From the NCBI GenBank assembly GCA_937907395.1, contig CALCII010000009.1, positions 62,001-126,000 of the forward strand: a stretch of 64,000 nt of DNA, written 5' to 3'. A program made the translations under genes and the position numbers. The notes under the pieces were generated by a model. The model saw only the letters and a program-made list of their open reading frames with translations, searched no databases and was not told the origin of the DNA. This DNA comes from an uncultured Chitinophagaceae bacterium. GTDB lineage: Bacteria; Bacteroidota; Bacteroidia; Chitinophagales; Chitinophagaceae. Positions 26,862 to 36,465 of this stretch are shown piece by piece (the stretch's first letter is position 1; the number at the start of each line of letters is the position of its first letter).

Positions 26862-27308
26862 TTACAGCTCTTTTTCAAAACAAATACTGTTTTCAATACC
26901 CTGGTACTGACCATAATTGGGAATGACCCGGTACCCGTTTTTGAGGTAAAGGGCAATCGCCTCCGGTTGGTTTTTACCTGTCTCCAGAACGCATTTGTTG
27001 CAGCCAAGCTCCCTTGCCCAACCTTCCAGTTGAGCAAGGATACCGGAAGCCCAACTTTTGTTTCTGTAGCCGGGCAGCACATACATTCGTTTTACTTCCA
27101 TAATACCATTCGCAAATGGTTTAATGGCACCGCAAGCAACCGGATTCTTTTCTTCATAACCCAATATCACTTGCTTAAGCGCATTGGTTTTGTTGAATTG
27201 TGCGTAAAACGCATGATCGTCGCCATCCCGGATTGCCAGATCAAGGTCCAATGCATGAACCAGCGTTTGAAAATCAATATTGTCAGAGTCTGTTCTGATA
27301 AAAGGCAT
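26862..27308 (-). CDS. GNAT family N-acetyltransferase
   Basis: The 148-residue single-domain acetyltransferase transfers acetyl from acetyl-CoA to an unknown amine. The acetyl-CoA region is EVKRMYVLPGYRNKSWASGILAQLEGWA (about 71-98); the R/Q-x-x-G-x-A/G loop is reduced to RNKSWAS, losing one glycine. The next strand LGCNKCVLETGKNQPEAIALYLKNGYRVI is the usual motif B with the conserved Tyr. It lies upstream of glmS on the same strand, with glmS having its own promoter. A substrate cannot be inferred. Confidence 0.85.
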   Translation of the reverse strand: MPFIRTDSDNIDFQTLVHALDLDLAIRDGDDHAFYAQFNKTNALKQVILGYEEKNPVACGAIKPFANGIMEVKRMYVLPGYRNKSWASGILAQLEGWARELGCNKCVLETGKNQPEAIALYLKNGYRVIPNYGQYQGIENSICFEKEL

Positions 27309-27456
27309 GCGGCTTGTCTGTTTTTTCTTGTGATCCTTGTTTTACGAAGATCGTTTAAATTCTGTTTTTCTAAGTGTAAACTACTAGAAACATGTCTTTT
27401 AGTTACAATAGTGAACATTTCGTGATCAAGTTCATATACACTACTGCTTATGAATA

Positions 27457-27487
27457 TTGACAGATTAAAGGCATAAGCCTATATTTG
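27457..27487 (+). promoter_or_regulatory. -33/-7 promoter of the multi-PAS kinase
   Basis: TTG (27457-27459), a 20-nt spacer and TATATTTG (27480-27487) match the Bacteroidota promoter. The predicted leader before ATG 27572 is about 80 nt. Confidence 0.6.
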
Positions 27488-27571
27488 ATCGTTTAGCACC
27501 AATAACTAAATTATAACTGGTAATCTTTTCGTTTTGTATGCCGGGTATAATTGAAAATTGAACTTCGCTTC

Positions 27572-30500
27572 ATGCCTTATCATTTTGATTTTAGCAAAAT
27601 CTGGCCATCTAAGGTTATTCATCAAATCATACTTGGTGTTATTGTTGTTAATTTTTTAATTCTCACAGGATTCTTATTTGATTTTGTAGACAATCAGCAG
27701 CGTCTTTTAGAGGAGCAACACAGGGAAGAAGTCACCACAACTGCGGAAGTGATTGGTGCATATTCAAAGCATGCGCTTACATCAGGTGATTCGGTTGATA
27801 TGCATCGAGTATTGGAACTGGTGGATAAAATTACCCGGGTACAGTACATTATTATTTTTTCGGCAGATGGTAAAGTGGTAAAGAGCTATGGGCCTACTAT
27901 TGAGAACTTAAACAGAAACGATAGTATTAACCATAAAATACGGAATCTTAAGAGAATTGAATTTTTAAGAACTACTGCAGAAATGCAGGAGATAGGTATG
28001 CCGGTTCTGAATGATAATAATCAGACTATTGGCTATGTGCGTATTGGTATTGATCATGCATATATTTCAAAATTAAAGTCGGCAATCACAAGAAGGGCAG
28101 TAGTATACATGATTGTGGCATTGCTGGTACTGATTGTAATTATATCACTGATAGCCCGCAAGCTGATTAAAGAATTATACAAACTCATTTTTGCAGCAGA
28201 TGCTATTGCCGCTGGTAAAAGTGGAGTGGAAGTGGAAGGAATTACCAATGAAGAGCTGGCGAAGCTGGGTTCAGTATTGAATAAAATGGCCGACAATTTC
28301 AGTTTAAATGAAGGATTAATTGAAAAACTGCTGGAAACAATTCCTGTTGGAGTGTGGGTATTGAACAATGAAGGACATGTGGTTTCTATTAATAAGGCTT
28401 CGAAAAAAATCTGGTGCGATTCTGATTTTGCAGCAGATGGATTTAAAAGAACAAGAGGAAAAAATGTACTTACAGGCAAGCATTTTGCTGAAGCAGATTG
28501 GCCAGCCATGCGTGTGCTGCATAATGGCGAAAATATCATTAGTGAAGAAGTTGAAATTATTTGTTTTACCAATAAAGTAAAACGGATATTGAATTCAGCC
28601 GTACCGTTAATAAATAAGCACAACCAATTAGCCGGTGTTTTAAGTATAGAAGTAGATGTAACTGAGATAAAGAAAGTACAGGACCGTTTACAGGTAATCA
28701 ATAATGAGTTGAATGAACGTGTGAAAGAGTTAACCTGCCTCTTCCAGGTATTTGAAATCATTAACGACAGGTATTATTCTATTGAAGAGGTTTTTTCAAA
28801 ACTGGCGTCTATATTGCCAGAAGCATATCAGCATCCTGAAACCATTTGTGTTCGCCTTACTTATCGAGGAAAACAGTTCCTTTCAGATGTATTTAAAGAA
28901 ACAGCACACAAGCACGAGATTGATGAATGTTCTGGTTGCAAACTTGAGGTGTTCTCAATGGCTGAGCATAAATCAGATGGCTCCGATGCTTTTCTAATGG
29001 AAGAGAGAGATTTTCTGAATACCATTGGGGAAGTGATTAAAGGATTTGTAGAAAGAAGGCATGCAGAAGATAAGCTGCGGTTAAGTGAATCTATCCTGAG
29101 TGCTGCTTTCGACAATTCTCCCTTAGGTGTGGCATTTGTTGGTAATGATCAAAGATGGATCCGAATTAACAAAGCATTGAGTGACATGATGGGTTATGAT
29201 GAGAACGAATTGATACAATATGATTTTCTCAAAATCACTCATCCCGATGATAAGGAGGTAAGTATTGAGTTCTTTCATAAAACGATGAAGGGGTCTGAAG
29301 CTGTATTGAATATTGAGAAAAGATATGTTAGGAAGGATGGAACAATTTTATGGGCGAATGTGAATGCAGCACCAGTAAAAGACGATGATGGTAATGTGTT
29401 GTTTATGGCTGTGCATGTGGAAGACATTACTGAGAAAAGAAGTCTTACCGAAAATTTGATCGCATCTAACAATTACATGAAGCTTTTCATTGCCAATAGT
29501 CCGGCCGCTATAGCAATGGTGAATAAAAACATGGAGTATATCGCTGTGAGTAACCGTTGGATCAGTGATTATAACCTGCAAGGGCAGGAAATTATTGGTA
29601 AGAGCCATTACGAAATATTCCCTGAATTGCCAGAACGATGGAAGCAGGATCATGCATATTGTATGCAAGGGCATACACTAAAATCAGATGAAGATTCATT
29701 TGAGAGATTGAATGGGAAAATTCAATGGCTGCGCTGGGAAATTCATCCCTGGTATGAATCTAATGGAGAATTAGGCGGGCTTATCATGCTTACGGAATCT
29801 ATTACCGAACGGAAGGAAGTGGAATTGAATTTTAAAAACCTGGTTGAACAATCAATAGTAGGTGTATACATTCTTCAGAACGGAAAATTTGCGTATATGA
29901 ATCCAAAATGCGCAGAGATTTTCGGATACAAGGAAACCGAAATGATAGGCCAACCACTTTCTTTGGTTCAACATCCAGATGATGCTGTCCTGGTGAACAG
30001 GCAGGTAGCAGAAAGAATAGAGGGCATTAAGGAATCAGCGTATTATGAATCCAGGGCCATAAAGAGAAATGGAGAGGAAATATGGGTGGAAGTTTTTGGA
30101 AACAGAACTGTTTACAAAGGGGCTAATGCTATCATTGGTACTTTGATTGATATTACAGAACGGAAAAAAGCAGAAAGTGCTATCCGTGAAAAAGTGCTTC
30201 AACTGGAAGCAATTACAAATAACCTTCCCGGAGTGATAACTTATCAGCTGATTCGTGAGCTCAATGGATATATGCACCTTGTATATATAAGTGGCGGTAT
30301 TCAAAAGTTGATAGGCTTTACGCCTAAAGAGTTTATTGATTCTAAATTATCCTACTATGATTTTGTGAATAAAGAAGATATTCCAAAACTTCAGCTTGCA
30401 GAGCGGATGTCGCTGGAAGGACTTTCCATGTTTAGTGAAGAAGTCCGGTTTGTAATCATGGGCGGCGTGGAACGTACGATGCTGGTGAAAGCACTGCCAC

Positions 30501-32878
30501 GGAAACTTCCGGATGGAAGGGTGATCTGGGATGGAATCCTGAGTGATATTACAGACAGGATTAAAATTGAACAGGCGCTTTTACGGTTAAACCGTTTGTA
30601 CCAGTTCAAGAGCCGGATCAACGATCTGGTATTACGTAGCAACACCAGTGAAGAAGTGTTTTCAAAGATTTGTGATATCGCCGTGTGGTTCGGGAAAGTA
30701 GAGATGGCATGGATTGGTTTTTATCATTCAGGCAATGATGAATTAACTCCTTTCAAAGTGGCAGGCAATGAAAACGGATACCTGAAGTCAATTAAAATTT
30801 CCGGTAAGGATGTGCCTTTAGGAATGGGCCCCACAGGGAGGGCCATCCGTACAAAAACCTATCATTACACCAATGATATCGCCAATGACCCTTCAATGGC
30901 TCCGTGGAGAGAGGAGGGTTTAAAGCGCAATTTCAGGTCTTCTATTTCTATTCCCATTATTGTTAATTCCGAATTGGTTGCTGTGCTTACGATGTATATG
31001 ACGCAGCCCAACTTCTTTAATGATTCTGAAATCAAACTATTAAAAGAAGCTGTGGATAGCGTTGCCTTTAAGCTGGATAAAATGCGATTGGCCGATTTAC
31101 ACAGCCTGGCTGTGGAAGAATTGAGGAGGAGTGAGGAAATGAACCGGTCCATGCTCAATGTGTTCCCCGATAAAATTTTCAGGATTACAAGGCAAGGGGT
31201 ATTTACCCATTATCATGTACTGAACGAAACTGATCTCTATGCACAGCCGTCTGTTTTTTTAGGAAATAATTTAAGAGAATTTCTTCCAGCCGATGTGGCT
31301 GATATTTTTATGAATGCCATTGAACAGGCGTTTGTTGAAAATAAACTGATGAGGGCAGAGTTTGATTTGCCCATTAACGGAAGGATAAGGCATAATGAAG
31401 CCCGGGTAATAAAAATGAACGATTCGGAAGTGCTTTTTGTAATCAGGGATATCACCAGTGAAAAGGATGCTGTTATCAAACTTGAAAAAACATTGAAAGA
31501 AGTTTCCGATTATAAATATGCAATTGACGAAGCTTCATTGGTGGATATTTCTGATAGTGAAGGTATTATTACGTCTGTGAATAAACGTTTCCTGGATGTT
31601 ATTGGTTATGATGAAAAAGATCTGATAGGAAGAGATCACCGGATACTCAATTCCGGGTATCATCCATCATCGTTCTTTGAAATTTTATGGAATACTGTTT
31701 TAGCTGGCAAGGTTTTCAAAGGACAGGTTCGTAATAAAACGAAAAACGGTGAGTACCTGTGGTGTGATACAACAATCGTTCCTTTTGTAGACGCATCTGG
31801 CAAACCTTACCAGTTCTTAACGATCAGAAACGATATCACACAAAGGAAAAAGGCCGAAGAAGAATTACAGGAAAGCGAAGAGAAATTCCGTAGCCTCGTG
31901 GAACAATCTTTAGTAGGTGTTTATATCTGTCAGCCTGATAAATTTGTATATGTGAATCCGGGATTTGAAAAAATCACAGGATATACTAAAGAACAATTGC
32001 TTGGAGAAAAATCAATAGAGGATATTTTAGTAAAAGAAGATTTAAAAAATTTCCGGAAACAGGGTAAGCCGGGCTCTAAAAATTACGGACAAAAAAATCA
32101 TTATGTTGTTCGTGGCAAACGAAGCGATCATTCTTTGATCTATATGGATGTACTTGTTACAGATATTATTTACCAGGGTAAAAATGCAGTAATAGGTACC
32201 ATGGTGGATGTAACAGACCGTGTTAAAGAAGAAGAAACCATACGCAAAGCTGTGAATGATGCACAGGAAAATGAACGGCTGCAGATTGGTATGGAATTGC
32301 ATGATAACGTGAAACAAATTCTGGCAGCATCCAATCTCTACCTTGAAATTGCTAACGATCATCTGGACGATAAACAAAAAGCAGCTGAGAATATTGACCG
32401 TTCCAGTAAGTATATTGAAGAAGCTATTTTCGAACTGAGAAGACTATCGCATCAACTGGCTCCGTCTATTGACCCTGCTACCACTCTTCAACAAAAGATA
32501 GTAAGACTGGTTAACAATATGAATGTGGGGAACAGGATTACCGTTTCTGTGGACGTAGACGATGCAGATATGCCTTTTGATAAAGATGTGCAGTTAGCGT
32601 TCTATAGAATTGTTCAGGAACAGTTTAATAATATTCTCAAATATGCCAAAGCGTCTTCTGTGTTAATATCTATAAAGAAAAATCACAAAGGAATTCAGAT
32701 GTTGATTACAGATGATGGTGTGGGATTTGATTTCACTCTTACAAAAGAGGGCATCGGTCTTGAAAATATCAAACGCAGGGCTCAGTTGTTTGGTGGCAAA
32801 GCCGATGTGATTACAGCACCCGGTAAAGGTTGTACGGTAAGTGTATTAATTCCAACACAAACCGAGACACTGGATTAA
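27572..32878 (+). CDS. Multi-PAS/GAF membrane sensor histidine kinase (HisKA_3 class)
   Basis: The 1768-residue inner-membrane kinase starts at ATG 27572; a TTG 21 nt upstream is in frame but weaker. Order: TM1 (about 15-39), a periplasmic sensor of about 130 residues, TM2 (about 176-196), a HAMP-like segment, PAS1, a degenerate GAF-like region, PAS2-PAS5, a GAF domain, and PAS6-PAS8. Several PAS modules end in a DITERK-type C-cap. The transmitter is HisKA_3 with phosphoacceptor His1577 (GMELHDNVKQIL), followed by a HATPase with DDGVGFD and GIGLENIKRRAQL. This class pairs with NarL-type regulators. No regulator is adjacent. The gene shares its terminal TTAA with the convergent mgtE stop. Confidence 0.9.
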   Translation: MPYHFDFSKIWPSKVIHQIILGVIVVNFLILTGFLFDFVDNQQRLLEEQHREEVTTTAEVIGAYSKHALTSGDSVDMHRVLELVDKITRVQYIIIFSADGKVVKSYGPTIENLNRNDSINHKIRNLKRIEFLRTTAEMQEIGMPVLNDNNQTIGYVRIGIDHAYISKLKSAITRRAVVYMIVALLVLIVIISLIARKLIKELYKLIFAADAIAAGKSGVEVEGITNEELAKLGSVLNKMADNFSLNEGLIEKLLETIPVGVWVLNNEGHVVSINKASKKIWCDSDFAADGFKRTRGKNVLTGKHFAEADWPAMRVLHNGENIISEEVEIICFTNKVKRILNSAVPLINKHNQLAGVLSIEVDVTEIKKVQDRLQVINNELNERVKELTCLFQVFEIINDRYYSIEEVFSKLASILPEAYQHPETICVRLTYRGKQFLSDVFKETAHKHEIDECSGCKLEVFSMAEHKSDGSDAFLMEERDFLNTIGEVIKGFVERRHAEDKLRLSESILSAAFDNSPLGVAFVGNDQRWIRINKALSDMMGYDENELIQYDFLKITHPDDKEVSIEFFHKTMKGSEAVLNIEKRYVRKDGTILWANVNAAPVKDDDGNVLFMAVHVEDITEKRSLTENLIASNNYMKLFIANSPAAIAMVNKNMEYIAVSNRWISDYNLQGQEIIGKSHYEIFPELPERWKQDHAYCMQGHTLKSDEDSFERLNGKIQWLRWEIHPWYESNGELGGLIMLTESITERKEVELNFKNLVEQSIVGVYILQNGKFAYMNPKCAEIFGYKETEMIGQPLSLVQHPDDAVLVNRQVAERIEGIKESAYYESRAIKRNGEEIWVEVFGNRTVYKGANAIIGTLIDITERKKAESAIREKVLQLEAITNNLPGVITYQLIRELNGYMHLVYISGGIQKLIGFTPKEFIDSKLSYYDFVNKEDIPKLQLAERMSLEGLSMFSEEVRFVIMGGVERTMLVKALPRKLPDGRVIWDGILSDITDRIKIEQALLRLNRLYQFKSRINDLVLRSNTSEEVFSKICDIAVWFGKVEMAWIGFYHSGNDELTPFKVAGNENGYLKSIKISGKDVPLGMGPTGRAIRTKTYHYTNDIANDPSMAPWREEGLKRNFRSSISIPIIVNSELVAVLTMYMTQPNFFNDSEIKLLKEAVDSVAFKLDKMRLADLHSLAVEELRRSEEMNRSMLNVFPDKIFRITRQGVFTHYHVLNETDLYAQPSVFLGNNLREFLPADVADIFMNAIEQAFVENKLMRAEFDLPINGRIRHNEARVIKMNDSEVLFVIRDITSEKDAVIKLEKTLKEVSDYKYAIDEASLVDISDSEGIITSVNKRFLDVIGYDEKDLIGRDHRILNSGYHPSSFFEILWNTVLAGKVFKGQVRNKTKNGEYLWCDTTIVPFVDASGKPYQFLTIRNDITQRKKAEEELQESEEKFRSLVEQSLVGVYICQPDKFVYVNPGFEKITGYTKEQLLGEKSIEDILVKEDLKNFRKQGKPGSKNYGQKNHYVVRGKRSDHSLIYMDVLVTDIIYQGKNAVIGTMVDVTDRVKEEETIRKAVNDAQENERLQIGMELHDNVKQILAASNLYLEIANDHLDDKQKAAENIDRSSKYIEEAIFELRRLSHQLAPSIDPATTLQQKIVRLVNNMNVGNRITVSVDVDDADMPFDKDVQLAFYRIVQEQFNNILKYAKASSVLISIKKNHKGIQMLITDDGVGFDFTLTKEGIGLENIKRRAQLFGGKADVITAPGKGCTVSVLIPTQTETLD

Positions 32879-34278
32879 AGCAAAAGCCCTTTCAGGAACA
32901 AATAAGCGGTTGAGAAATAAATGATCAACCCGGTTACATCCACCATCGTTGCAACAAATGGTGCTGATGATACGGCCGGATCGGCGCCCAGCTTTTTCAG
33001 CAATAAAGGAAGCATAGAACCACTGAGTGTGCCCCATAGTACAACACCCAGCAATGAAAGTCCTACTACACATCCAATTTCATCCCAATGATTGCCGTAA
33101 ATTTCGGGTGAAACGGAATGCCATAGTGCAATCCGGATAAATCCAATGATGCCAAGTGCGGTGCCAAGCATCAGTCCCTGAATGATTTCACGACGCATAA
33201 CCCGCCACCAGTCTTCGATTGCAATTTCACCTACAGCCATTGCCTGTATTATAAGTGTGGATGCCTGTGAACCACTGTTTCCGCCGCTTGAAATAATCAA
33301 TGGTACAAATAACGCCAGTACTACTGCCTTAGCAATTTCATCTTCAAAATAAGCCATGGCAGTTGCGGTGAGTAATTCACCCAGGAATAAAACCACCAGC
33401 CAAACAATTCTTTTTTTGAACAGTTTAAACAACGGTGTTTCCAGGTACGGTTCATCCAGTGCTTCGGTACCACCCATCTTCTGCATGTCTTCACTGAATT
33501 CTTCATTGGCAACCCACAGTACGTCATCAATGGTAACAATGCCCAGCAACATATTTGTTTCGCTTACTACAGGTAATGCCACACGGTTATTCATCTTAAA
33601 TGTTTCGTTGGCTGTTTCCTGGTCGTCGTGCGGTTGTAGTGCTATAAAACGGTTGTCCATTAACTCTTCCACTTTCCGGTCGGGGGCAGCAAGAATGAAT
33701 TCCCTGATACGGATATCGTCGAGTAATTCCCCTTTTTCATTGATCACATAAATCACGTTAATGGTTTCACTATCCTTTCCGTATTTACGAATGGTTTCAA
33801 ATACTTCGGCGATTGTATTTTCGGGGAATACATAAACATAATCCGGCGTCATCAAACGGCCGATACTGTTTTCCGGGTAACCCAGCAGCGATAAAGTGAT
33901 TTTGCGTTCTTCCGGGTTCAGCAGTTTGATGAATTCCCTTACTGCATTGCTGGGCAGTTCTTCCAGGAAATCGGTACGGTCATCTGCAGGCAGCTCATTC
34001 AGCAATTCTGCCGTTTTAAAAGGAGGTAATTCTTTAATGATCTGTTGCTGGGTTGTTGTATCCAGGATTTTAAACACCCCCACAGCCCGGTGAATGCTCA
34101 TGTTGGCCAATAACTGGCTCTGGTAATCGGGGAATTCATAAACCAATTCAGCCACATCACTGATGTTCTGATTGTTCAGAAACTCCTGGATTTCCAGTTT
34201 ATCTTCTTTGTCAATCAATCCTTCAAATTGGTCCCTGAGCGGCACTTCTTTTTCCAGTTCCAGATCCATAGTACTCAT
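32875..34278 (-). CDS. mgtE: Magnesium transporter MgtE
   Basis: MgtE is a Mg2+-gated channel in the inner membrane. The protein has an N-terminal helical domain (about 20-140, with repeats such as LPADDRTDFLEELPSN), two CBS domains (about 145-275: LMTPDYVYV, FIALQPHDDQETA, NMLLGIVTIDDV) and five C-terminal helices with the pore motif PLIISSGGNSGSQASTLIIQAMAVGEI. The start at ATG 34278 (467 residues) is preferred to the longer frame from 34371, because it follows a -7-like TACCTTAG by 5 nt and avoids the divergent SET-gene promoter. Its stop overlaps the kinase stop by 4 nt, end to end. Confidence 0.94.
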   Translation of the reverse strand: MSTMDLELEKEVPLRDQFEGLIDKEDKLEIQEFLNNQNISDVAELVYEFPDYQSQLLANMSIHRAVGVFKILDTTTQQQIIKELPPFKTAELLNELPADDRTDFLEELPSNAVREFIKLLNPEERKITLSLLGYPENSIGRLMTPDYVYVFPENTIAEVFETIRKYGKDSETINVIYVINEKGELLDDIRIREFILAAPDRKVEELMDNRFIALQPHDDQETANETFKMNNRVALPVVSETNMLLGIVTIDDVLWVANEEFSEDMQKMGGTEALDEPYLETPLFKLFKKRIVWLVVLFLGELLTATAMAYFEDEIAKAVVLALFVPLIISSGGNSGSQASTLIIQAMAVGEIAIEDWWRVMRREIIQGLMLGTALGIIGFIRIALWHSVSPEIYGNHWDEIGCVVGLSLLGVVLWGTLSGSMLPLLLKKLGADPAVSSAPFVATMVDVTGLIIYFSTAYLFLKGLLL

Positions 34279-34283
34279 TTTTG

Positions 34284-34291
34284 CTAAGGTA
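34284..34291 (-). promoter_or_regulatory. -7-like element 5 nt before mgtE start
   Basis: TACCTTAG on the minus strand differs from TAnnTTTG at one base and is followed by 5 nt and the ATG at 34278. Confidence 0.35.
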
Positions 34292-34353
34292 AAATATTTG
34301 GCCGAGAGGAATCCAGGGACGACCGATAATTCAATTGAAGAGTTGATATTCAA

Positions 34354-34384
34354 TTGTCTGTAATTCATCAACCCATTAACTTTG
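34354..34384 (+). promoter_or_regulatory. -33/-7 promoter of the SET gene, 5 nt from the start codon
   Basis: TTG (34354-34356), a 20-nt spacer and the exact -7 element TAACTTTG (34377-34384). Only AAGCA separates the element from the ATG at 34390. Confidence 0.6.
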
Positions 34385-34389
34385 AAGCA

Positions 34390-34776
34390 ATGAGTTTACC
34401 TGCATTATATATAGATGAAAGTAATGGAAAGGGCAGAGGTGTGTTTACATCGGAACCCATAGCTGCAAATACGATTGTTGAAGTGGCACCTGTGATTGTG
34501 ATGAGCGCTGCAGAACGAAAACTGATTGACCAGACCTTACTACACGATTATGTTTTTGAGTGGGGCGAAAACCTGGATCAATGCGCAATGGCACTCGGAT
34601 GGATTCCTATCTACAATCATTCCTTTAATGCCAATTGTGAATACCTGATGGATTTTGAAGAAGGCACCATGTGCATTAAAACAGTGAAAGATGTTAAAGA
34701 AGGTGAAGAATTATTTATCAATTATAACGGAGAGGCGAATGATCCCAAGCCACTCTGGTTTCCTGCAAACGTTTGA
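34390..34776 (+). CDS. SET domain protein (putative protein-lysine methyltransferase)
   Basis: The 128-residue protein is essentially a bare SET domain, the SAM-dependent lysine methyltransferase fold common in eukaryotes and found in many bacteria. Visible hallmarks: GRGVFTSEPIAANTIVE (about 16-32), WIPIYNHSFNANCEY (NHSxxxN motif, about 72-86), the VKEGEELFINYNG motif (about 100-112). The catalytic Tyr is in INYNG. Pre- and post-SET cysteines are absent. The start at ATG 34390 follows a -33/-7 promoter by 5 nt; a 36-nt longer start would put the promoter inside the gene. Target protein unknown. Confidence 0.88.
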   Translation: MSLPALYIDESNGKGRGVFTSEPIAANTIVEVAPVIVMSAAERKLIDQTLLHDYVFEWGENLDQCAMALGWIPIYNHSFNANCEYLMDFEEGTMCIKTVKDVKEGEELFINYNGEANDPKPLWFPANV

Positions 34777-34777
34777 A
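34764..34777. promoter_or_regulatory. LacI-like palindrome, 12/14 match, at SET gene stop
   Basis: TGCAAACGTTTGAA matches 12 of 14 bases of the perfect site at 9501. It overlaps the SET stop codon and lies 68 nt before the candidate -7 element of the next gene. Confidence 0.35.
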
Positions 34778-34821
34778 CCTTTCTTTTATAGGAATACCAC
34801 TGAAATACCACACTTTGGGTA

Positions 34822-34852
34822 TTGCATTTGGCAATTCTATAGTGTATCTTTA
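34822..34852 (+). promoter_or_regulatory. Candidate promoter of secreted-protein gene 35007
   Basis: TTG (34822-34824), a 20-nt spacer and TATCTTTA (34845-34852), a one-base variant of TAnnTTTG. The implied leader is about 150 nt. Confidence 0.4.
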
Positions 34853-35006
34853 TTACAGATCAAAGTGATAGACTACTAAGCTGACCAATTCCCACCTTTT
34901 GAAACACCATCATTCTTGCCAGTTAAGAGACAGTTTCCGATCCTGTGAAGTAACTCTGTAATCATCCACACCTACGAGAGCCGGTTAACAATTTAAATGT
35001 AACGTT

Positions 35007-36287
35007 ATGATTAAAAAGTTACTCTTGTTACTGGTTGTTTTGCTGTGTATTTCTGAAATAAAAGCTCAACAGGCTTCTGTAATGGCTAATTGCTTTTATG
35101 ATAATGTATCACAACGGGTCATTATCAGGATTGCCATTCGTAATAATACATCCTCCGCTTCCAATTGCCAGATCGCTGCTATGCGCATCGGCTACCAGTT
35201 TAATGAAACGGTGTTAACATACGACGGATACAAATCATTTATGTTTGAAGGAACGAATGAATCTTCCGGCTTAAATGATGCATCCCATCTTTCAGGTGAT
35301 TTTGATAATGAAACAACCACACCCGTAAATGACGGAACCCGCAACGCTACCATTACATCAACAGGGGGAACAAAAACCTTGCGCAAGAATTATTTCAACC
35401 GGTCTACAACTCAATGTGGCAATCTTTGGAATATTCCTGCTAATACTTACAGGATTGCATTTGATGTATATTTTAAATTTAAAGCAGGCTATACTCCGGC
35501 CGATTACAATCTCAATACACCGGGTTATGGTTTTGGAGCGCCAAACTTTATTGCACAGTTTATGGGGAGCTTAACAGAAAACCTCACCGACCCTAAAAAA
35601 GAGATTGCTTTAGTATTAATAAATGCTGGAAACAGTCCTTACCAACCTTTTGACCAGAGTGGAAGTAATTGCAATGGCAACAATGTAAACCCGGTGGCTA
35701 TTAATGATGCGAATATCAATTTCATAAGTCCTATTACCGGTTTGCTGGCAGGTACAATCGAAAATGCAGCAGTGAGTAACCGGGCCCGGCAAACAGCTGT
35801 TGAATGGGATGCTGCAAACAATGAATTGATAGACAGGTTTGAAGTACAACGCCGGGGAACGGATGGTGCGTTTAAAACAATCGGCATCGTTTTTTCAGAT
35901 AACAGTAAAGGAAGCCAGCGGTATTCATTCCTCGATAAAATGGGTGGAACAGCAGGTAATGAATTTCAGTACCGGGTTAAGGTGATTGGCAATACAGGTG
36001 AAGAAATGTACAGTTCTGTGATGCAAGTTAAGATACGGGACGGGCAAGCCCAGCAAGAGATAAGGGTGTACACTGCAAATGGAAATATACAGGTGGAACT
36101 GCCATCGCCTTCAGAAATGTATGTATGCAGGGTTTATAATGCGAACGGGGCATTGGTGCTTACTGCCCGGCTCAGCCAGAACCAGAGCAATATCAATGCA
36201 CAAGCACTGGCCAGCGGATGCTACTACCTGGAAGCCATTCAATCCCGGACAGGAGAGCGTTTTACCGGCCGTTTTGTGCGGCAATAA
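35007..36287 (+). CDS. Secreted protein with Fn3-like module and T9SS-like C-terminal domain
   Basis: The 426-residue protein has a signal peptide (MIKKLLLLLVVLLCISEIKA). Residues about 25-235 form a beta-rich domain I do not recognise, beginning VMANCFYDNVSQRVIIRIAIRNN. Residues about 262-345 look like a fibronectin-III-like unit (TAVEWDAANNELIDRFEVQRRG ... FQYRVKVIG). The last 75 residues resemble a T9SS sorting domain (IRVYTANGNIQVELPS ... GCYYLEAIQSRTGERFTGRFVRQ), though the usual PNP start is absent. The gene at 36466 is a shorter relative covering only the Fn3-like and C-terminal parts. Probably cell-surface or released; function unknown. Confidence 0.8.
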   Translation: MIKKLLLLLVVLLCISEIKAQQASVMANCFYDNVSQRVIIRIAIRNNTSSASNCQIAAMRIGYQFNETVLTYDGYKSFMFEGTNESSGLNDASHLSGDFDNETTTPVNDGTRNATITSTGGTKTLRKNYFNRSTTQCGNLWNIPANTYRIAFDVYFKFKAGYTPADYNLNTPGYGFGAPNFIAQFMGSLTENLTDPKKEIALVLINAGNSPYQPFDQSGSNCNGNNVNPVAINDANINFISPITGLLAGTIENAAVSNRARQTAVEWDAANNELIDRFEVQRRGTDGAFKTIGIVFSDNSKGSQRYSFLDKMGGTAGNEFQYRVKVIGNTGEEMYSSVMQVKIRDGQAQQEIRVYTANGNIQVELPSPSEMYVCRVYNANGALVLTARLSQNQSNINAQALASGCYYLEAIQSRTGERFTGRFVRQ

Positions 36288-36315
36288 GTTTTTTTTAAAA
36301 TAAATGGACAGAAAC

Positions 36316-36345
36316 TTGCAAGATTCAAAAAGAGCAGTAATTTTA
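36316..36345 (+). promoter_or_regulatory. Candidate promoter of gene 36466
   Basis: TTG (36316-36318), a 19-nt spacer and TAATTTTA (36338-36345), one base off TAnnTTTG. It would leave a leader of about 115 nt. Confidence 0.35.
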
Positions 36346-36465
36346 CGGTCTCTTAACGGATTTACATATCCCGGACAGAACTAACAGTCTACTTATCCTC
36401 TGACAGAGCCCTCCGAAATCAATTCCAGAAAGCCGAATTTTTTTGATCCCCTTTAACGTACTACT

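Noticed and set aside
28054..28761. 235-aa minus-strand open frame inside the PAS kinase
   Set aside because: Shadow of the kinase frame; Ser/Thr-rich and without a promoter or domain.
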